Shown one piece after another: positions 35,776 through 48,031 of a stretch of 64,000 bases of DNA (position 1 is the first letter of the stretch; every line of letters begins with the position of its first letter). The translations under genes and the position numbers were made by a program. The notes beneath the pieces are model-generated. The model did no database searches, was not told the origin of the DNA, and saw nothing but the letters and a program-made list of their open reading frames with translations. The stretch is from contig JAWNGF010000005.1 in the NCBI GenBank assembly GCA_037039685.1, positions 2,914,001-2,978,000 of the forward strand, written 5' to 3'. This DNA is from Ceratobasidium sp. AG-K. Its lineage: Eukaryota > Basidiomycota > Agaricomycetes > Cantharellales > Ceratobasidiaceae.

Positions 35776-36127
35776 AGAAAGGAAGCGTTATATAGTTGCT
35801 CGTGCGAGAAGCTCTCACGCTTGAGCTACTCGCTGGACTAGAGACCAGGACGTGGTTCGAAACTCGCGTAGGAAGTCGGCGAAGGCAAGGAGCAAAGATC
35901 GGAACGGTGATTGGTCGAGATCATGTGACCATGAATATGGGACCGCAAACCCGGGTCTTCAGCGGCCGCGTTCGGCTACGGCCGAGCAACTTCGCGTCGA
36001 ACAACTTCGGGGACTTTCGTATTGGTAGATTAAATGACATTAATTCCAAGAAAAATAATCTGCAAAGTCTGCTTTCAAATCCGAGGATATCCATCTGTGA
36101 GGAACAGAGATGGTTTAGTCCTCGAAC
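35776..36127. other. intergenic
   Basis: NAA30 promoter side. A plus-strand open frame of 128 codons (35796-36182) runs antisense into the next gene and shows no motif. Confidence 0.4.
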
Positions 36128-37789
36128 TCAAGCCATGCACTGCAGCTGCCTCAGTTCACGCTGCTCTCGCCACTGGCTGTAACCCTGGAGCGGAATCGCC
36201 CCACATGGCGCTTCCGTAATCAGATACATCTCATCCAAGGCCTGGGAGTCAAATGTCAGATGCCACTAAATGTTTATAACGATACACAAGCTGACATGTA
36301 GCAGGTGGAAAGCAGTCAAGACCCTGGTGGCGTCAGCCGAGTATTCGATAAACCGCGGCAGCTCGCCTCTTCGGTACCAAGATTTCCGGGATTAGCCGAG
36401 GAAGTGGTATATCTTTGTCTATCGTAATACAATGTGCCGCCGGGCAAGTTAGATGGGAGCACTTCGTGTGCGGGTAGTCCGGTCTGGGTAATTTGATCTT
36501 GGATGTCAAGGATACCAGAGGTATCTTGAATCTAGAAGTGCATCGACTTGAACGGTGTACGAATCAACCCACTCGTGACGGAGGACTCCGGGAGAGACGA
36601 GCACGATCGATGCAAGTTCAACGGCAACACAGACACATGTTGAGACGAGGAAAGCCTTCGCAGTGAAATGATTCGGAGCTGGTAGTAGAATGCCGAATGG
36701 GTTGTGAACAAGTTGGTCTTGTTCTCGCATTGGACGCAAATGAAATCCAATAATACGTTGCCAATGATGCTAGCAAACGCCATTTGGGATACCCTTGCCC
36801 GAAATTTGGTCGATGCAAAGGCACCGACACCGAGGAAAACACCGAACACGGGAATAAACAGACATCAACAAAACTTTGTAACATAGGGCTTGGCCCCACT
36901 CCAACTATGTATACGATTTAAAATAAAATAAAATAAAAATAAAATAAAAAACAGACATCGAGAAGTCCTCCCCCGAATACAGCCTCCTGAAACGCCGACG
37001 TTGGGTTTTGATCATTGGCCGTGCTGTTTAAGGCCCAGTCGGTGAGTTGGGGGGGCGCTCGTGGGGGTAAAACACTTACGTTTGCTGTAAGTTACGACCA
37101 GAATGCTCGAGTCACGGCTTGTTACGCGCGGCAAAGGTAGCAACCATACCAACACTTCCCCGCGCCTGCCCAACAAGGCAGCTTATCGACAAAATCACAC
37201 TCCCGACAAGATGAACTTGGAACGCCGTGTTAGGGAGTACCATAAAGCACGCCATGGCCGCAAAGAAGGAGCTATGCGCCTGGGTTAGTGACTCGATCGC
37301 AACATAAATGCTCAAAACATACGCGCTTCCCACTGGCTGTCGAGCTTTTTGAAGGAGAATCAGAACAAAGCACACCCATTTGATATTCCAGTACGTTCGA
37401 TATGTTATATGGTTCGAAACAACTTTTGTCAGTGTGATCAGTAGATACGTCGAGCCTGTAGACAAATAGCCCCCCTACGACGCTGTCGTTTGTGCTACAA
37501 TACGGGATCTCTTATGTATGCTAGCGGAACGGAACGCGGACATGTAGAGTGTTTTGCTTCATACTCGCACAGTCAAGCATTTTGCTTGCATTTTTATTGT
37601 ATCCTCGGGTCTCTGAATCCAATCCTCTGTTCCCTCGGGAAGTCGCATAATGCCTCGCGTCCTATATCCCGTCAAATCACCCAAATCCGGTAACGTTTGC
37701 GACAAATTGAGGGGGGATAGCAGCATAATAACGGAATTCCTCATCTGAGATTCATGTTCTATGGACTCGACAAGCATACATGTTCTCAT
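36128..37789 (-). CDS. unrecognised multi-pass membrane protein, apparently disrupted
   Basis: Minus-strand exons in order: LPDLGDLTGYRTRGIMRLPE with TEDWIQRPED (about 37720-37600); WNIKWVCFVLILLQKARQPV, SAYVLSIYVAIESLTQAHSS and FFAAMACFMVLPNTAFQVHL (37465-37115); NDQNPTSAFQEAVFGGGLLD (about 37030-36965); FGVFLGVGAFASTKFRARVS and FASIIGNVLLDFICV (36849-36700); AFLVSTCVCVAVELASIVLV (about 36630); ELPRFIEYSADATRVLTAFH; and ALDEMYLITEAPCGAIPLQG to a stop at 36128-36130. At least four hydrophobic spans predict a membrane protein. Near 36857-36960 an AAAAT-rich run sits between two copies of ACAGACAT and breaks the frame after GGGLLDVC. Without that insert the text would continue. I do not recognise the family. 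Confidence 0.5.
36920..36951. repeat. AAAAT microsatellite
   Basis: Six imperfect AAAAT/AAAAAT units on the plus strand, inside the membrane-protein gene, flanked by ACAGACATC on both sides (about 36860 and 36951). Confidence 0.85.
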
Positions 37790-37891
37790 ATCACCACCTG
37801 GGCAAACAGCTCCCTCCTTTCACGCACTAAAGTACGTATAATGATGTGAGCCGAGTGATTGAAGCCATCAGGGGTAAAACCGACTTAGCAC

Positions 37892-40800
37892 TTAGTACCC
37901 CATATGTATGAACGGTGCCCATCGCGCTATATCCTTCGCTCCTACTTTCGCACGCAAATGAGCCACGGCTTGATGTAACGCCCTTGCCGACTTCGTATGA
38001 TCCATCTTTCTGTCCTTCAGCAGCTCCGCATATACTAGGTCCGCCACAACTGGCCCATCTTCGTCAGCGATGCTCCACATCGTGCCGATCACACTTCGGT
38101 ATCCGGCCACCAGCATCCCGGCAGCTAGGTGCACTGCCTCATCCGGCATGTTCTTGTCTCCTGTAGCTGTCTGACATGCAGATAGAAACGCAAGCCCCTT
38201 GTTGGTGAACGACCGCTTGGTGATGGCGGCGAGGGTGAGATTGCCGTTGTGAAGATGAAAGGCGCTTTGTGTTGGATCATATGGATCCTGACTGCCATGA
38301 CATGCCATGTGGACCCAGCTGAACTGGTCCATCGCGTCCAGCACTCGCTCCACAGTCGCTTCACTGTCCTCGAGCTGTAGATAGTAGTCAGACTGTGCGT
38401 ATTTATGGATAACAGCGAGCTCGCTTGTGGTGCCTGGTAAACTGGCCAAGCCGGGCGTGTTCTCCTGGCCGACAGAAAGGATTCCAAAAGCAGAGCTTGG
38501 GTCGGCTGACTGGCTTGAGAGCAAGGCACTGAGGGTTGGTGTATACGACGAGATCACCAAGTCGAACGCGCCGAGCTGTGACTCGTCAATGCTCCGGGCA
38601 GTGTGGAGTGGAAGAAACGAGAGTAGACCAGTAGTGCACCAAGTAATGTGAGGCAGCTGATCGATCGGCAATTTGCGCTATATATACAAGGTTGGATTAA
38701 GTCTCAGGCGTATAACATGCGTGATATACGCACCGTGTATCCAAGATGGTCAAGTACTGGCTTAATCACACCGGTCCAAACGTTTTCTAGCGAGCTCTGG
38801 AGAGGCCCCAGGGGGTTTAACCGGGGCCCGGGTCTTCGGGTCCGCACCTGACAGAACACACTGTGGCGAGCCGAAAGTGCGTCTTTGGAGGTGAAGTTTG
38901 TGAGGGCGACATGCGAGATGGTATCAAGGTCAGGCTGGAGTATCAACGCATCGCAGCGGGACTCGTGCAGGTTGACTATCGCAATAGGGTGAGATTTGGC
39001 AGCACTCAGCAGCCGATTTGCCGACGGGGGGCGCAAAAAATCTTTGAATCGGGGAATTGATCGAACATCATTCAAAAGTCTGTCCCACTGGAGGGCCAAC
39101 TGTATATGAGTACGGGCCTCCTGGTCCAAATCTGGGCCACTGGTGTCGGGAGATAAGGGCAAGGATGATCGTGATCCCGCATACTCGAGCCGGCGACCAA
39201 CGCTTGCGAGCTCTTCTGCAAGTTTTGGGTAGTGACCAGAAAGCTCCTCGAACGGTGTGCGAAGCTGAGCAATTTGGCCCCAAACGATCGAGCGGCCCGC
39301 TTCCAGCCACTCAAGAGCGACATTGTATGAACCGGTCGAAATAGCATGCGATGCAGCCTCAGTAGCAAAGGCACTGACTGCGGCGACGAGCTGATAACGG
39401 CAGCCAATGGTGGTACCAATCCAGACAAGCTGTGGAATTAGGGACATCGCCTGTAGATAGGGAAGGCCGGGAGAAGATGTGGTATCTGACACGGGGAGTT
39501 GAGCCCATTGGTAGCATGCACCAAATCGAACGGATGGAGGCCCCGTAGAGGATTGTGAGGCGCTCTTGAAGGATGAACTGGCAGACTCAAGATCTGAAGG
39601 CTCGCCCAGATGCTCGAAACGAGTCTTGTATGAGGCTCCGAGGTTCTTGAGACATATTGCCCTGTTGGGGTGGCCATCAGGAGTGAGCGAAACAGCCTCT
39701 GCTCCAACCTCAATAGCCTTGTTCAGATCTGAGAGCTCACCCAGACGCTGGAATCGACTCGTGTATGTGATTGCGAGGTTGTTAAGATATCCTGGCCTGT
39801 TAGGATGGTCACGGGAAGTGAGTGAAACAGCCTCTGCTCCGAACTCGACTGCTTTGTTGAGGTCTGATACCTCGCCCAGTCGCTCGAATCGAATCCTGCA
39901 TGAGCTTCCGAGGTTGCTGAGACATCTAGGTCTGTTAGGATGTCCATCGGGTGTAAGTAAAACAGCTCCTGATCCGAGTTCGATGGCTTTGTTCAGATCT
40001 GAGGGCTCGTCAAGATGCTCAAATCGTGTCATGTATGAGGCTCCAAGGTTGTTGAGATACCCTGGCTTGTCGGGATGATCATCAGGAGTGAGTGAGACAG
40101 CCTGTGCTTGGCACTCGATTGCTTTATTCAGGTCCGAGCGCTCGCTCAGACGCTCGAATCGAGTCTCGTATGAGTTTCCGAGGCTATCGAAATATTTTGG
40201 CCTATCTGAATGGCCATCAGGAGTGAGTGAGACGGCCTGTCCTTGGCATTCTATTGCTTTGTTCAGGTCCGAGAGTTGGCCCAGATGTCTGAATCGAGTC
40301 TTGTATAATATTCCAAGGTTATTGAGATATCCTGGCCTGTTTGGATGGCCACCGGAAGTGAGCGAAATAGCCTCTACTCCGAACTCAATTGCTTTGTTCA
40401 GGTCAGACAGCTCGCCCAGACGCTCAAATCGGATCCTGTATGACTCTCCGAGGTTGTTGAGACATCCTGGCCTACCTAGGTGACCATCGCGAGTAAGTAA
40501 AACAGCCTCTTCTTGGCACTCGATTGCTTTTCTCAGACCCGGAAGCTCGCCCAGACGCTCGAACTGAGTCTTGTAGGAGGCTCCCAGATTGTTGAGACAC
40601 ATTGACCTGCTAGGATGGCCCTTGGGAGTTAGTGAAACAGCCTGTGTTTGGAACTCAATTGCTTTATTTAGATCCGAGGACTCGCCCCGACGTCCGAATC
40701 GCATCATATATGAGGCACCGAGGTTGCTAAGACATATTGGCCTGTTATGGTGGCCATTGGGGGTGAGTGAAACAGCCTGCGTTTGGCATTCGATGGCTTT

Positions 40801-42616
40801 GTTCAGGTCCGAGGGCTCGCCCAGATGCTCGAACCGAGTCTTGTAAAGGGATCCGAGATTGTTGAGAGGTATTGGGCCGTCTGGATGGCCATCAGGAGTG
40901 ATTGAGACAGCCTGCGTTTGGCACTCAATTGCTTTATTCAGGTCCGACAGCTCGCCCAGATGCTCGAATCGAGTTGCGTATGAGATTCCGAGGCTGCTGA
41001 GACATCCTGGCCTGATTGGATCTCCGTCTGGAATGAGTGAAGCAGCCTCTGCTCCAAACTCGATTGCTTTGTTCAGGTCCGTGGGCTCACCCAGCTGCTC
41101 AAAACGAGTCCTGTATGAGGCTCCGAGGTCCCTGAGACAGATTGGCCTGTTAGGATGGCCATCGGGGGCGAGTAGAACAGCCTCTGCTCCAAACTCGACT
41201 GCTTTGTTCAGGTCCGTGGGCTCGCCCAGCTGCTCGAAACGAGTCCTGTATGAGGCTCCGAGGTTCTTGAGACAGATTGGCCTGTTAGGATGGCCATCGG
41301 GGGTGAGTGAAGCAGCCTCTACTCCAACCTCGACGACTTTGTTGAGGTCCGACAGCTCGCCCAGACGCTCAAATCGAGTTGCGTATAAATATTCGAGGCT
41401 GCTGAGACGTGCCAGCCTGTTTGGATGGCCATCGGGAGTGAGTGAAACAGCCTCTGCTCCAAACTCGATTGCTTTGTCCAGGTCCGAGGGCTCACCCAGA
41501 TGCTTGAGTCGTATCGTGTATGAACCTACGAGGCTGCTGAGACGTGTTGGCCTATTCGGATTTTCATTGGGAGTGAGTGAAATAGCCTCTGCTTGGCACT
41601 CGATTGCTTTGTTCAGGTCCGAGGGCTCACCCAGACACTCGAATCGAGTTCTGTATGAGATTCCGAGGTTGTTGAGTCTTCCTGCCCTGTTTGGATGACC
41701 ATCAGGAGTGAGTGAGACAGCTTGTGCTTGGTAACCGATTGCTTCGTTTAGGTCTGAGTGCTCGCCCAGGCGCCTGAATCGAGTCGTGTACGAGTTTCCG
41801 AGGTCGTTGAGAAATGATGGCCTGTCTGGATGACCATCGGGAGTGAGTGAAATAGCCTGTGCTTGGAATTCGATTACTTTCTTCAAGTCGGACAGCTCGC
41901 CCAGACGCTCAAACCGATACCCATACGCACACCCGAGGTTGTTGAATAGATCCAACCTTTCCACGTCCGAGCTGGGTCTTAGAGCGGCGGCTCCCCCCCA
42001 ATGCTCGATCGCCTTGTCGAGATCCTCGATGTCCGCAGTATGGACAAATCGCACATATGCAGATTCACCGAGAGTACGTAGGTCCTCGACTTGCGCCTGC
42101 TCCTCACGTATGAATGATCTATAACCCAATCGCCCTCATTAGTCTTATTCGGGCATCGCTCTACTTCTGCTGGTTCCATGTTTTTTGAAACTCTCACGTA
42201 CCCTATTCCTATCGGACCTTCAACCGTTCGCTGGAAACCCGGGATGTCAAGCATCGGGATATCCTCTACTTGAAGGTTTTCCGTGAGGGCGGCTTCAATG
42301 CCTCCGTCATTTGATTCACCGGGGACCCCCTCGACCTTACTCCTCTTTTCTTCATGTTCCGAGTCGTTAGTCTCTACCTCGCGCAATACCTTCGCATCAT
42401 TAATGTGATCCATCGTGTAGATTGGACACAAGGCTTCAGACGATACACTTTGGTTGGTTGTCCCATCTTCTCTCCTAGACGCTGCCTCGTCGGACGTTGT
42501 TTTGGAGGTTCTTGTTATTGCATTGGTCAATCAATCACTTGAGAATGATGAGCATACCTTTGCGCATCACCTTCATCCGGGGCGGCCCGTGCTTCATCCG
42601 GCTCGGCTGGGTCCAT
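37892..42616 (-). CDS. TPR-repeat protein with C-terminal CHAT protease domain
   Basis: A long protein (about 1,500 aa) in roughly five exons, introns near 42560-42515, 42203-42120, 38848-38798 and 38730-38670. The likely start is the Met of MDPAEPDEARAAPDEGDAQR at 42616. After an acidic, disordered N-terminus come about 18 TPR-like units of 44 residues with consensus NNLGASYKTRFERLGEPSDL and NKAIE..AQAVSLTPDGHP. The last exon is a CHAT (caspase HetF-associated) domain with the catalytic pair His in FSWVHMACHGSQ and Cys in LAFLSACQTATGD, followed by AGYRSVIGTMWSIADEDGP. CHAT domains are caspase/separase-like peptidases; fungal TPR-CHAT proteins are widespread, and biological roles are mostly unknown. 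The catalytic dyad is intact, so activity is plausible. Confidence 0.88.
39585..41960 (-). repeat. ~132-bp coding tandem repeat (TPR array), about 18 copies
   Basis: The 44-residue TPR unit is also a DNA repeat: CTCGCCCAGA(C/T)GCTCGAA and TTGTTCAGGTC recur every 132 bases without frame loss. Identity is high even at silent positions, implying recent expansion or conversion between units. Confidence 0.85.
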
Positions 42617-44653
42617 GAGCGTACTTTCAACCACCAGGGGTTTTGGTTTGGTCAGGATGCCGGTCTCGGAACCGTGATTTATATATGCGTGACGGGCCTG
42701 TTGTTCCGATACCACGGCGCCTAAAGTAGTGGCGACAAGCACAGCCTATTCAGCTCAGCGTTCATCAAGTCCCCTAGATTGGGATTTCATCGCACTTATT
42801 CACTATCCCTCATCCTATGCACTCCGTGCAACCATTGGTCGTTTGATCCAAGCACCTTCTGTGCAGGGATGCTTCAGCCAAAACCCGTGCGCCTCGCCCT
42901 GTAGATCGCTCTGGCATATGAGGGAATGTGCCGCAGTTGGCGGATGGATTGGCCTGAATTCTGTTGATCTGTCGATTAGCGCTCGCTACACCTCCTATTA
43001 TCGTCACCTTCCACCATGTCTCGCCCACCATCACAGGTGCAATAGGCCATGCGGATTATTTCTTGGGCGGCCTGTAATAGTATCAACTAGTTGCACCAAC
43101 ACTCCGCATACTTGGAGGAATAGGGGACTGGAGACCGACCTACGTTGTACCAGCAACATCCTCGTTCGGTCGAATCGATTTCAGTTCGATTAAATTTTTA
43201 AGTTTTGGTCTCTGTAACCTACCGATGGAATATGCACGAGTCGTAGGTACTGTGGTTACGATTTGCTGGGTGGTCATGGGCGATTCAAATCCACTTGCTA
43301 AATTTGGCCGATCGAAGCCCACCCGCAGGGTTGAAATTTCAAAATACTCGGTCAAGCCCTCTCAAGGGTGCAACTCGTAGGCGAGCTAATCCTATTGTGT
43401 ATGACATGTGGCCAACTCCACTCAGATGAGATGCACACCACACAAAATCCGGGTTGCAAGTTTATATTTCAATTAAGATCTACCCACAAGATTCTCTGCA
43501 ATATCCAAAGACTATGCGAGACACACAGCCCGGTGGCTCGCCGTATTGCACCCTTGTGGCATTCTCGTGCTGTTGTACGGGCGGCAGCCACTTTTGTCAA
43601 TCTGCTGTTGCGGAAAGTTGAGTGAGCGGAGGGGCTCAATGATTCTCGTGGCACGCCAGCCAATGCTGACGAGGCTGTCGAGTAGCGTTGTTGGTTTCAG
43701 AGCAAGTCCGGCCCTCGTAGGTCAGGACCATCTTGGCTCGATGGGTGGCGAGAGACGGACGGAGTAGCCGGTTCACAAGGTAATTGGCTTCCCGCGGACT
43801 GTGAGAGATGATGTGGGCTTACCACTGACGGCCTTTCACTTCATAGAGGGGCATGCTGGTGAGATCCCTGGCGCGGTTAGTCGATGATTCGCGTGGGGGA
43901 ATGAACCGGTTTTATTCTGGAGATAATCGCGATGAGCTCTTGCGAGATCATAGTATCTCAGAACGCCGTAGGTGTCGATGCAAGCTAGGCGCCACATAGG
44001 GCTGTTGGGTCGAGGCACGGGTGCAGCTCTGTCGGTGTACGGAGTGCTGTGACTTGAAACGTTCCGTCCATAGCTGGACAAGCGATTGTTTGGATGGATA
44101 GATGAATGAATGGGTTTTCTGGGATCATAGACGCGAGAAGGGAAGTATTAACAACGTTCGGCTGACATTGGTACGCGTCACGACTATTTGAAGCGACCAG
44201 CAGGGGGGATGCACCTAGAACCGCGTGGGCCGTCCTCAGGCCTCACATACGGCAGAGGGTAGCGCTCGGGTCTTGTGGGAGCGTTCAATTTGGCAACGAG
44301 AGAACATGGATCCTACGGTGCCGTTGCCCACCACTTGCAGAATGTGGTGGAACAAAGATGGCGGACCTGGAGTTCGAGTCCGCGTCACAGGAGATATTAC
44401 ACAGACATTCTTGTCTTGAGTCACTGAGGTAGGCCAGCTCGGTGGGGGTAGAGCAATTAATGTGTGAGGGGCATGACAAGTCTCGTGAACGATCGGAGGC
44501 CGCGGGGAGCAAAGCAAATTTGTTTAGCGCCCGGCGTCCATTCACGACCCGAAGTCTCGCATCTGTAAATGTGCTGGGAGCTATATAGCGCTATGTAGCC
44601 GGGTAGCAAAACATCAACACCCCTTATATGTACTGCTATGTAGCGGCCTCAAT
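42617..44653. other. intergenic, no gene seen
   Basis: About 2 kb between the TPR-CHAT gene and the transposon nest. Short ORFs only. The end (44580-44640) has extra copies of CTATGTAGC, a word from the palindrome at the ends of the next element. Confidence 0.45.
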
Positions 44654-45204
44654 GCTACATAGCACTATATAGTGCTATGTAGCAAAGGCCATATTTGGGC
44701 AATGGGATGAAATGCTTTGGACATTGTGGCTGTGCGGTTACCATATATGGCAATCAATTAGTCCAAATTGGGATAGATTGATCACCATATATGGTAGTTT
44801 TCGATTCTAAGTCGATTTTAAAATTTCCTTGTTTGGTAATATTTGAAATTCCAATTTTAGAAGCCAATATAACCCTTTTGGGAACTCAGCTGACTCAAAA
44901 CTCAAGTGCCACCCTGCCCCTTGAACTTGCTGTTCCCCCTGCTTTCATGTGCCTGCATGCACCCCCAACACCTCACCTGGGGGTATTTTATAGCATATAG
45001 TCATAGTGGTGCTAAGGGGATGGAAAACTGCTGGCTAGTTCAAAAGTTTGTCCCAAAATGGGTGTCTTAGTCAGATACATCAAATTACCTATCTGGGAAG
45101 ATCATTACCATATACGGTAACTGCACAGCCACAATGTCCAAAGCATTTCATCCCATTGCCCAAATATGGCCTTTGCTACATAGCACTATATAGTGCTATG
45201 TGGC
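44654..45204. mobile_element. small non-autonomous DNA element with palindromic termini (MITE-like)
   Basis: The left end is a perfect 30-bp palindrome (GCTACATAGCACTAT plus its reverse complement, 44654-44683). The right end is the same palindrome with one mismatch (45175-45204). The next ~70 bases inward are also inverted copies: AAAGGCCATATTTGGGCAAT, GGGATGAAATGCTTTGGACA and TTGTGGCTGTGC read rightward from 44684 and leftward from 45174. The terminal inverted repeats are thus about 99 bp around a ~350-bp unique centre without ORF. This is the architecture of a MITE. Superfamily and target duplication could not be fixed. Confidence 0.8.
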
Positions 45205-45241
45205 ATTGCAGCTGCTACAGTACCTCACAATATTATACAAA

Positions 45242-45696
45242 TGTTGTGAGCCAGCTCCCTCCATTGTCTTGTCTGTTGCCTTGCCCACCTGTATCCTCCT
45301 TTGTGTTGTGTTTCCATTTCCGTTTGCTGTGTTGCCACCTTCTTGTGGTTATTTCTGTTACACTATGTAACATGGCTGTGCTTTGTACAAGTCATGTCTG
45401 TTCATACAGCATGACTCACATGGACACTCCTGACTGGCTGCTATGTATGACTCGTGTGGCTGCGCCTTGTATGACTCAGCCACTTTCTGAATATATATAG
45501 AGGACCAACAAGCCTGGTAACCCCAGCTTGTTTTGTCTTGTCAAACATCCCCTTTGAGTGACACTTAAAACCACCCCTACCCTCAGGAGCCTACAGACAC
45601 TTAAGTGTGTTGCGGTTCAAGAGGTCACTTAGGTCTTAGTGCTGTCCACTCTCCATCACGGCTTGTCTTATAGCCACCAAGAAGAAGCTTACAACA
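45242..45696 (+). repeat. LTR (copy A), plus orientation
   Basis: 455-bp LTR from TGTTGTGAGC to GCTTACAACA, with a TATATATA box at about 45491 and AGCTTGTTTTGT 25-30 bases after it. Same family as the other LTRs here but more diverged. It is the 5' LTR of a half-element whose gag follows. Confidence 0.88.
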
Positions 45697-45718
45697 TTAC
45701 AACACAAGCTTATCAATC

Positions 45719-46723
45719 ATGTCCATCCAGGAGGATGCAGGATCATGCCTCTCAACGCCACTGTCAACAAGGAGAGGACCAAGTAGGGCCGCAAGACCCA
45801 CAAGTTCTCTCAACAAACAAGATCTTGCACAAGCACAGGCCGGAGGACCAGCAAGGTCTTGTCCACAGAGTCAAGCTTCTATGCCCGGAACATTTGATGC
45901 CAAAAATGCTTTGGTCATCCAAGAAGAATCTACAATTGTCAGTAGGGAACCAGGGGATATCACCTATGATCCCACACCAGCCACAATTCAAATCCCTATC
46001 TCCAACACAAGTCCTGGGCCCTCACGTCCACTATGGCCCACAGCACCCAGAAGGCAGTTCTTTTCCCCACAGCCTGAAGCTCATGGGGGCATATCCCTTG
46101 TTCCTATCAGACCCCCACCTACACCACACATCCCCCATGCTCCACAAGTTCCCCAAATTGGAGGAACTATCACCAATGCTGGCCCAATCCCAATAAGCTC
46201 CCAGGCCGTGACACCCGTAAACCCTGCTCCACCATATGTACCACAAGGATATTCCCAGCAACCAACAACTGAGGGCCAAGACGTACCTGGAAATCCCAGT
46301 TCAAGTTCCACCTCCAGCAGTAGAACTGTGATTAGCAATCTTGATGATCTTGATGATCTTCAGCTTGGAAGACACAACGCACTCTTAAGGGTCATTGACG
46401 GAATGAGAATAGTGATTGACAGAAGACTCAATGGGTTAGAACAGGCCACCCAAGTCTTAGCAAATAACCAGCAGATCTCCAACAACTCCATCAACACCCT
46501 TCAAGGAACCCTCACAGATATTCTCAATGCTGCAAGAAACAGTGAACATAACACCTTCCTAGTGGGTCAAGATGTAACCCAACTACAAAATGAGGTTACA
46601 AATACACAAGGACTTGTAAACAATGTCCTCAAAGAACTCAATACCACTAGGCAAGGACAGCTCAAATGGAATGAAGCAGTGACTCAAGGTCTAGAAAATT
46701 TACAACAAGAAGGGAGTGCTACT
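45719..46723 (+). pseudogene. Ty3/gypsy gag, 5' part (copy A)
   Basis: ATG at 45719 opens a gag frame (SIQEDAGSCLSTPLSTRRGP, NLDDLDDLQLGRHNALLRVI, GLVNNVLKELNTTRQGQ) matching the gag at 57489-59480 to about residue 335. The frame is then replaced by the 1.3-kb inserted element. No CCHC knuckle and no pol follow, so this is a dead 5' half. Confidence 0.85.
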
Positions 46724-48031
46724 AGAGATGGCACATGGGCCAACCACACGGATCCATACCCGGGGCCACAGATCTGTGCACCCTGACCCCTGGGGTGGAC
46801 CGTCCTGTGGCCCGTGGCCCCAGGACACGGGTCCTGGTGAGACCCGTGCTGGCCCGCGGATCCTGCGGGCCCACGGATCCGGGGGACCGTGATGAGATAA
46901 AATGTCACCACAAATAGACCTGGAGTATACAGAAAAATGCGCATAATTCAGAGCTTTCCAAGCATATGAACAATTTTCATGTCAAAATTTATTTCAGTAG
47001 CTTGAACAAGGAAATACTCTTAAAAAAATAATCATAGCCATTCGCAACTGAGCTTACAGCACAAACCAATGTGATCCAGCTCAACCCAGTACCAGGATCA
47101 TGTTGCCAGCATCAGAAACCCCCAAAAACGTATCCTAGAATGCTTATATCAAGCATAATTATGCTGGTACAGCAGCAGAGACTTGCTCCTGCATGATTAT
47201 ACCTGAGAATGCTGCCCAGGAAAGTCATCATGTTTGAAACTAACCAGAAACGGCCTGTGAGTAGCTTATAAAATGCGTAAAATTCAGGCAGTTCTGGCTA
47301 TATGGGTCAAGGTACCTAAAATATGAATACCCATCGCGTAAACTCGGAATTAGTGGTCCAAAAATAATCAAAGGCATGCGCAGCACACTTGGACTGCAAT
47401 TCACCCTCTTCTAGGGCTCTGATCAGGCTGAAAATTGGCACTCAGACACTTACATACCCTCTCTATCTGATTACATCAAGGGGAACAGCTTTCTACGGTG
47501 GTATTCACTAGTGCAAGTGGCGCTTCTCAGGGGTAAACCCGTGTTTCAGGTGTATTTCCGCTCCAGCGCATTAATAGGCCACTTCCCAGTATTGATATTA
47601 AAATCTCACTAGTAAACCTACTTTTTGCGCACAATTAGAGATCTTAAACAGCCGGAATAGTTTCGATTTGGATGAAATAGCTCCTAAGTGGTGACAGTCA
47701 GATCAGCTTTGTGTATTTCTTAAATATCTCCCTCAAATAATTTTTCTGCAGGGTGTGAGTGGTATCGCTAGAAAGCTGCTTTCAATCTCTATCTAATAGT
47801 ACTATTTACATGCTGTTGTGGTGGGACTTCTGGTCAAGGTTCAAGGATTCGCGGACTGGGGACCCGTGGACCAGTGGAACCGTGGTCCCTTGTGGTGACG
47901 GATCCGTGCACGGTCCCGGGTAATTTTTGGGCTGCTCAGACCGTCTTGTGGCCCATGTGCCATGGGTAATCACGGGTTTTCCATGGGTACCCCTAGGATC
48001 CGTGCAACATAAGACCCGGATTGCCATCTCT
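46724..48031. mobile_element. 1.3-kb element with 10-bp inverted ends and GC-rich subterminal arrays
   Basis: The segment starts AGAGATGGCA and ends TGCCATCTCT. About 175 bases on the left and 210 on the right are rich in clustered words such as ACCCGTG, CGTGGCCC, GGATCCG and GGTCC(A/C)CGG in both orientations. The central ~900 bases are A-T rich without an ORF. This looks like a non-autonomous DNA transposon with subterminal transposase-binding repeats. It is flanked by two gag fragments in opposite orientation, so it has no target duplication to check here. Superfamily unknown. Confidence 0.6.

Noticed and set aside
39566..41698. Plus-strand repeated open frames (e.g. 279 codons at 40859)
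   Set aside because: They are antisense images of the 132-bp TPR repeat, open only because the repeat unit is a multiple of three.
44345..44400. tRNA-like GTTCGAGTCC box
   Set aside because: No acceptor, D or anticodon stems can be folded around it.
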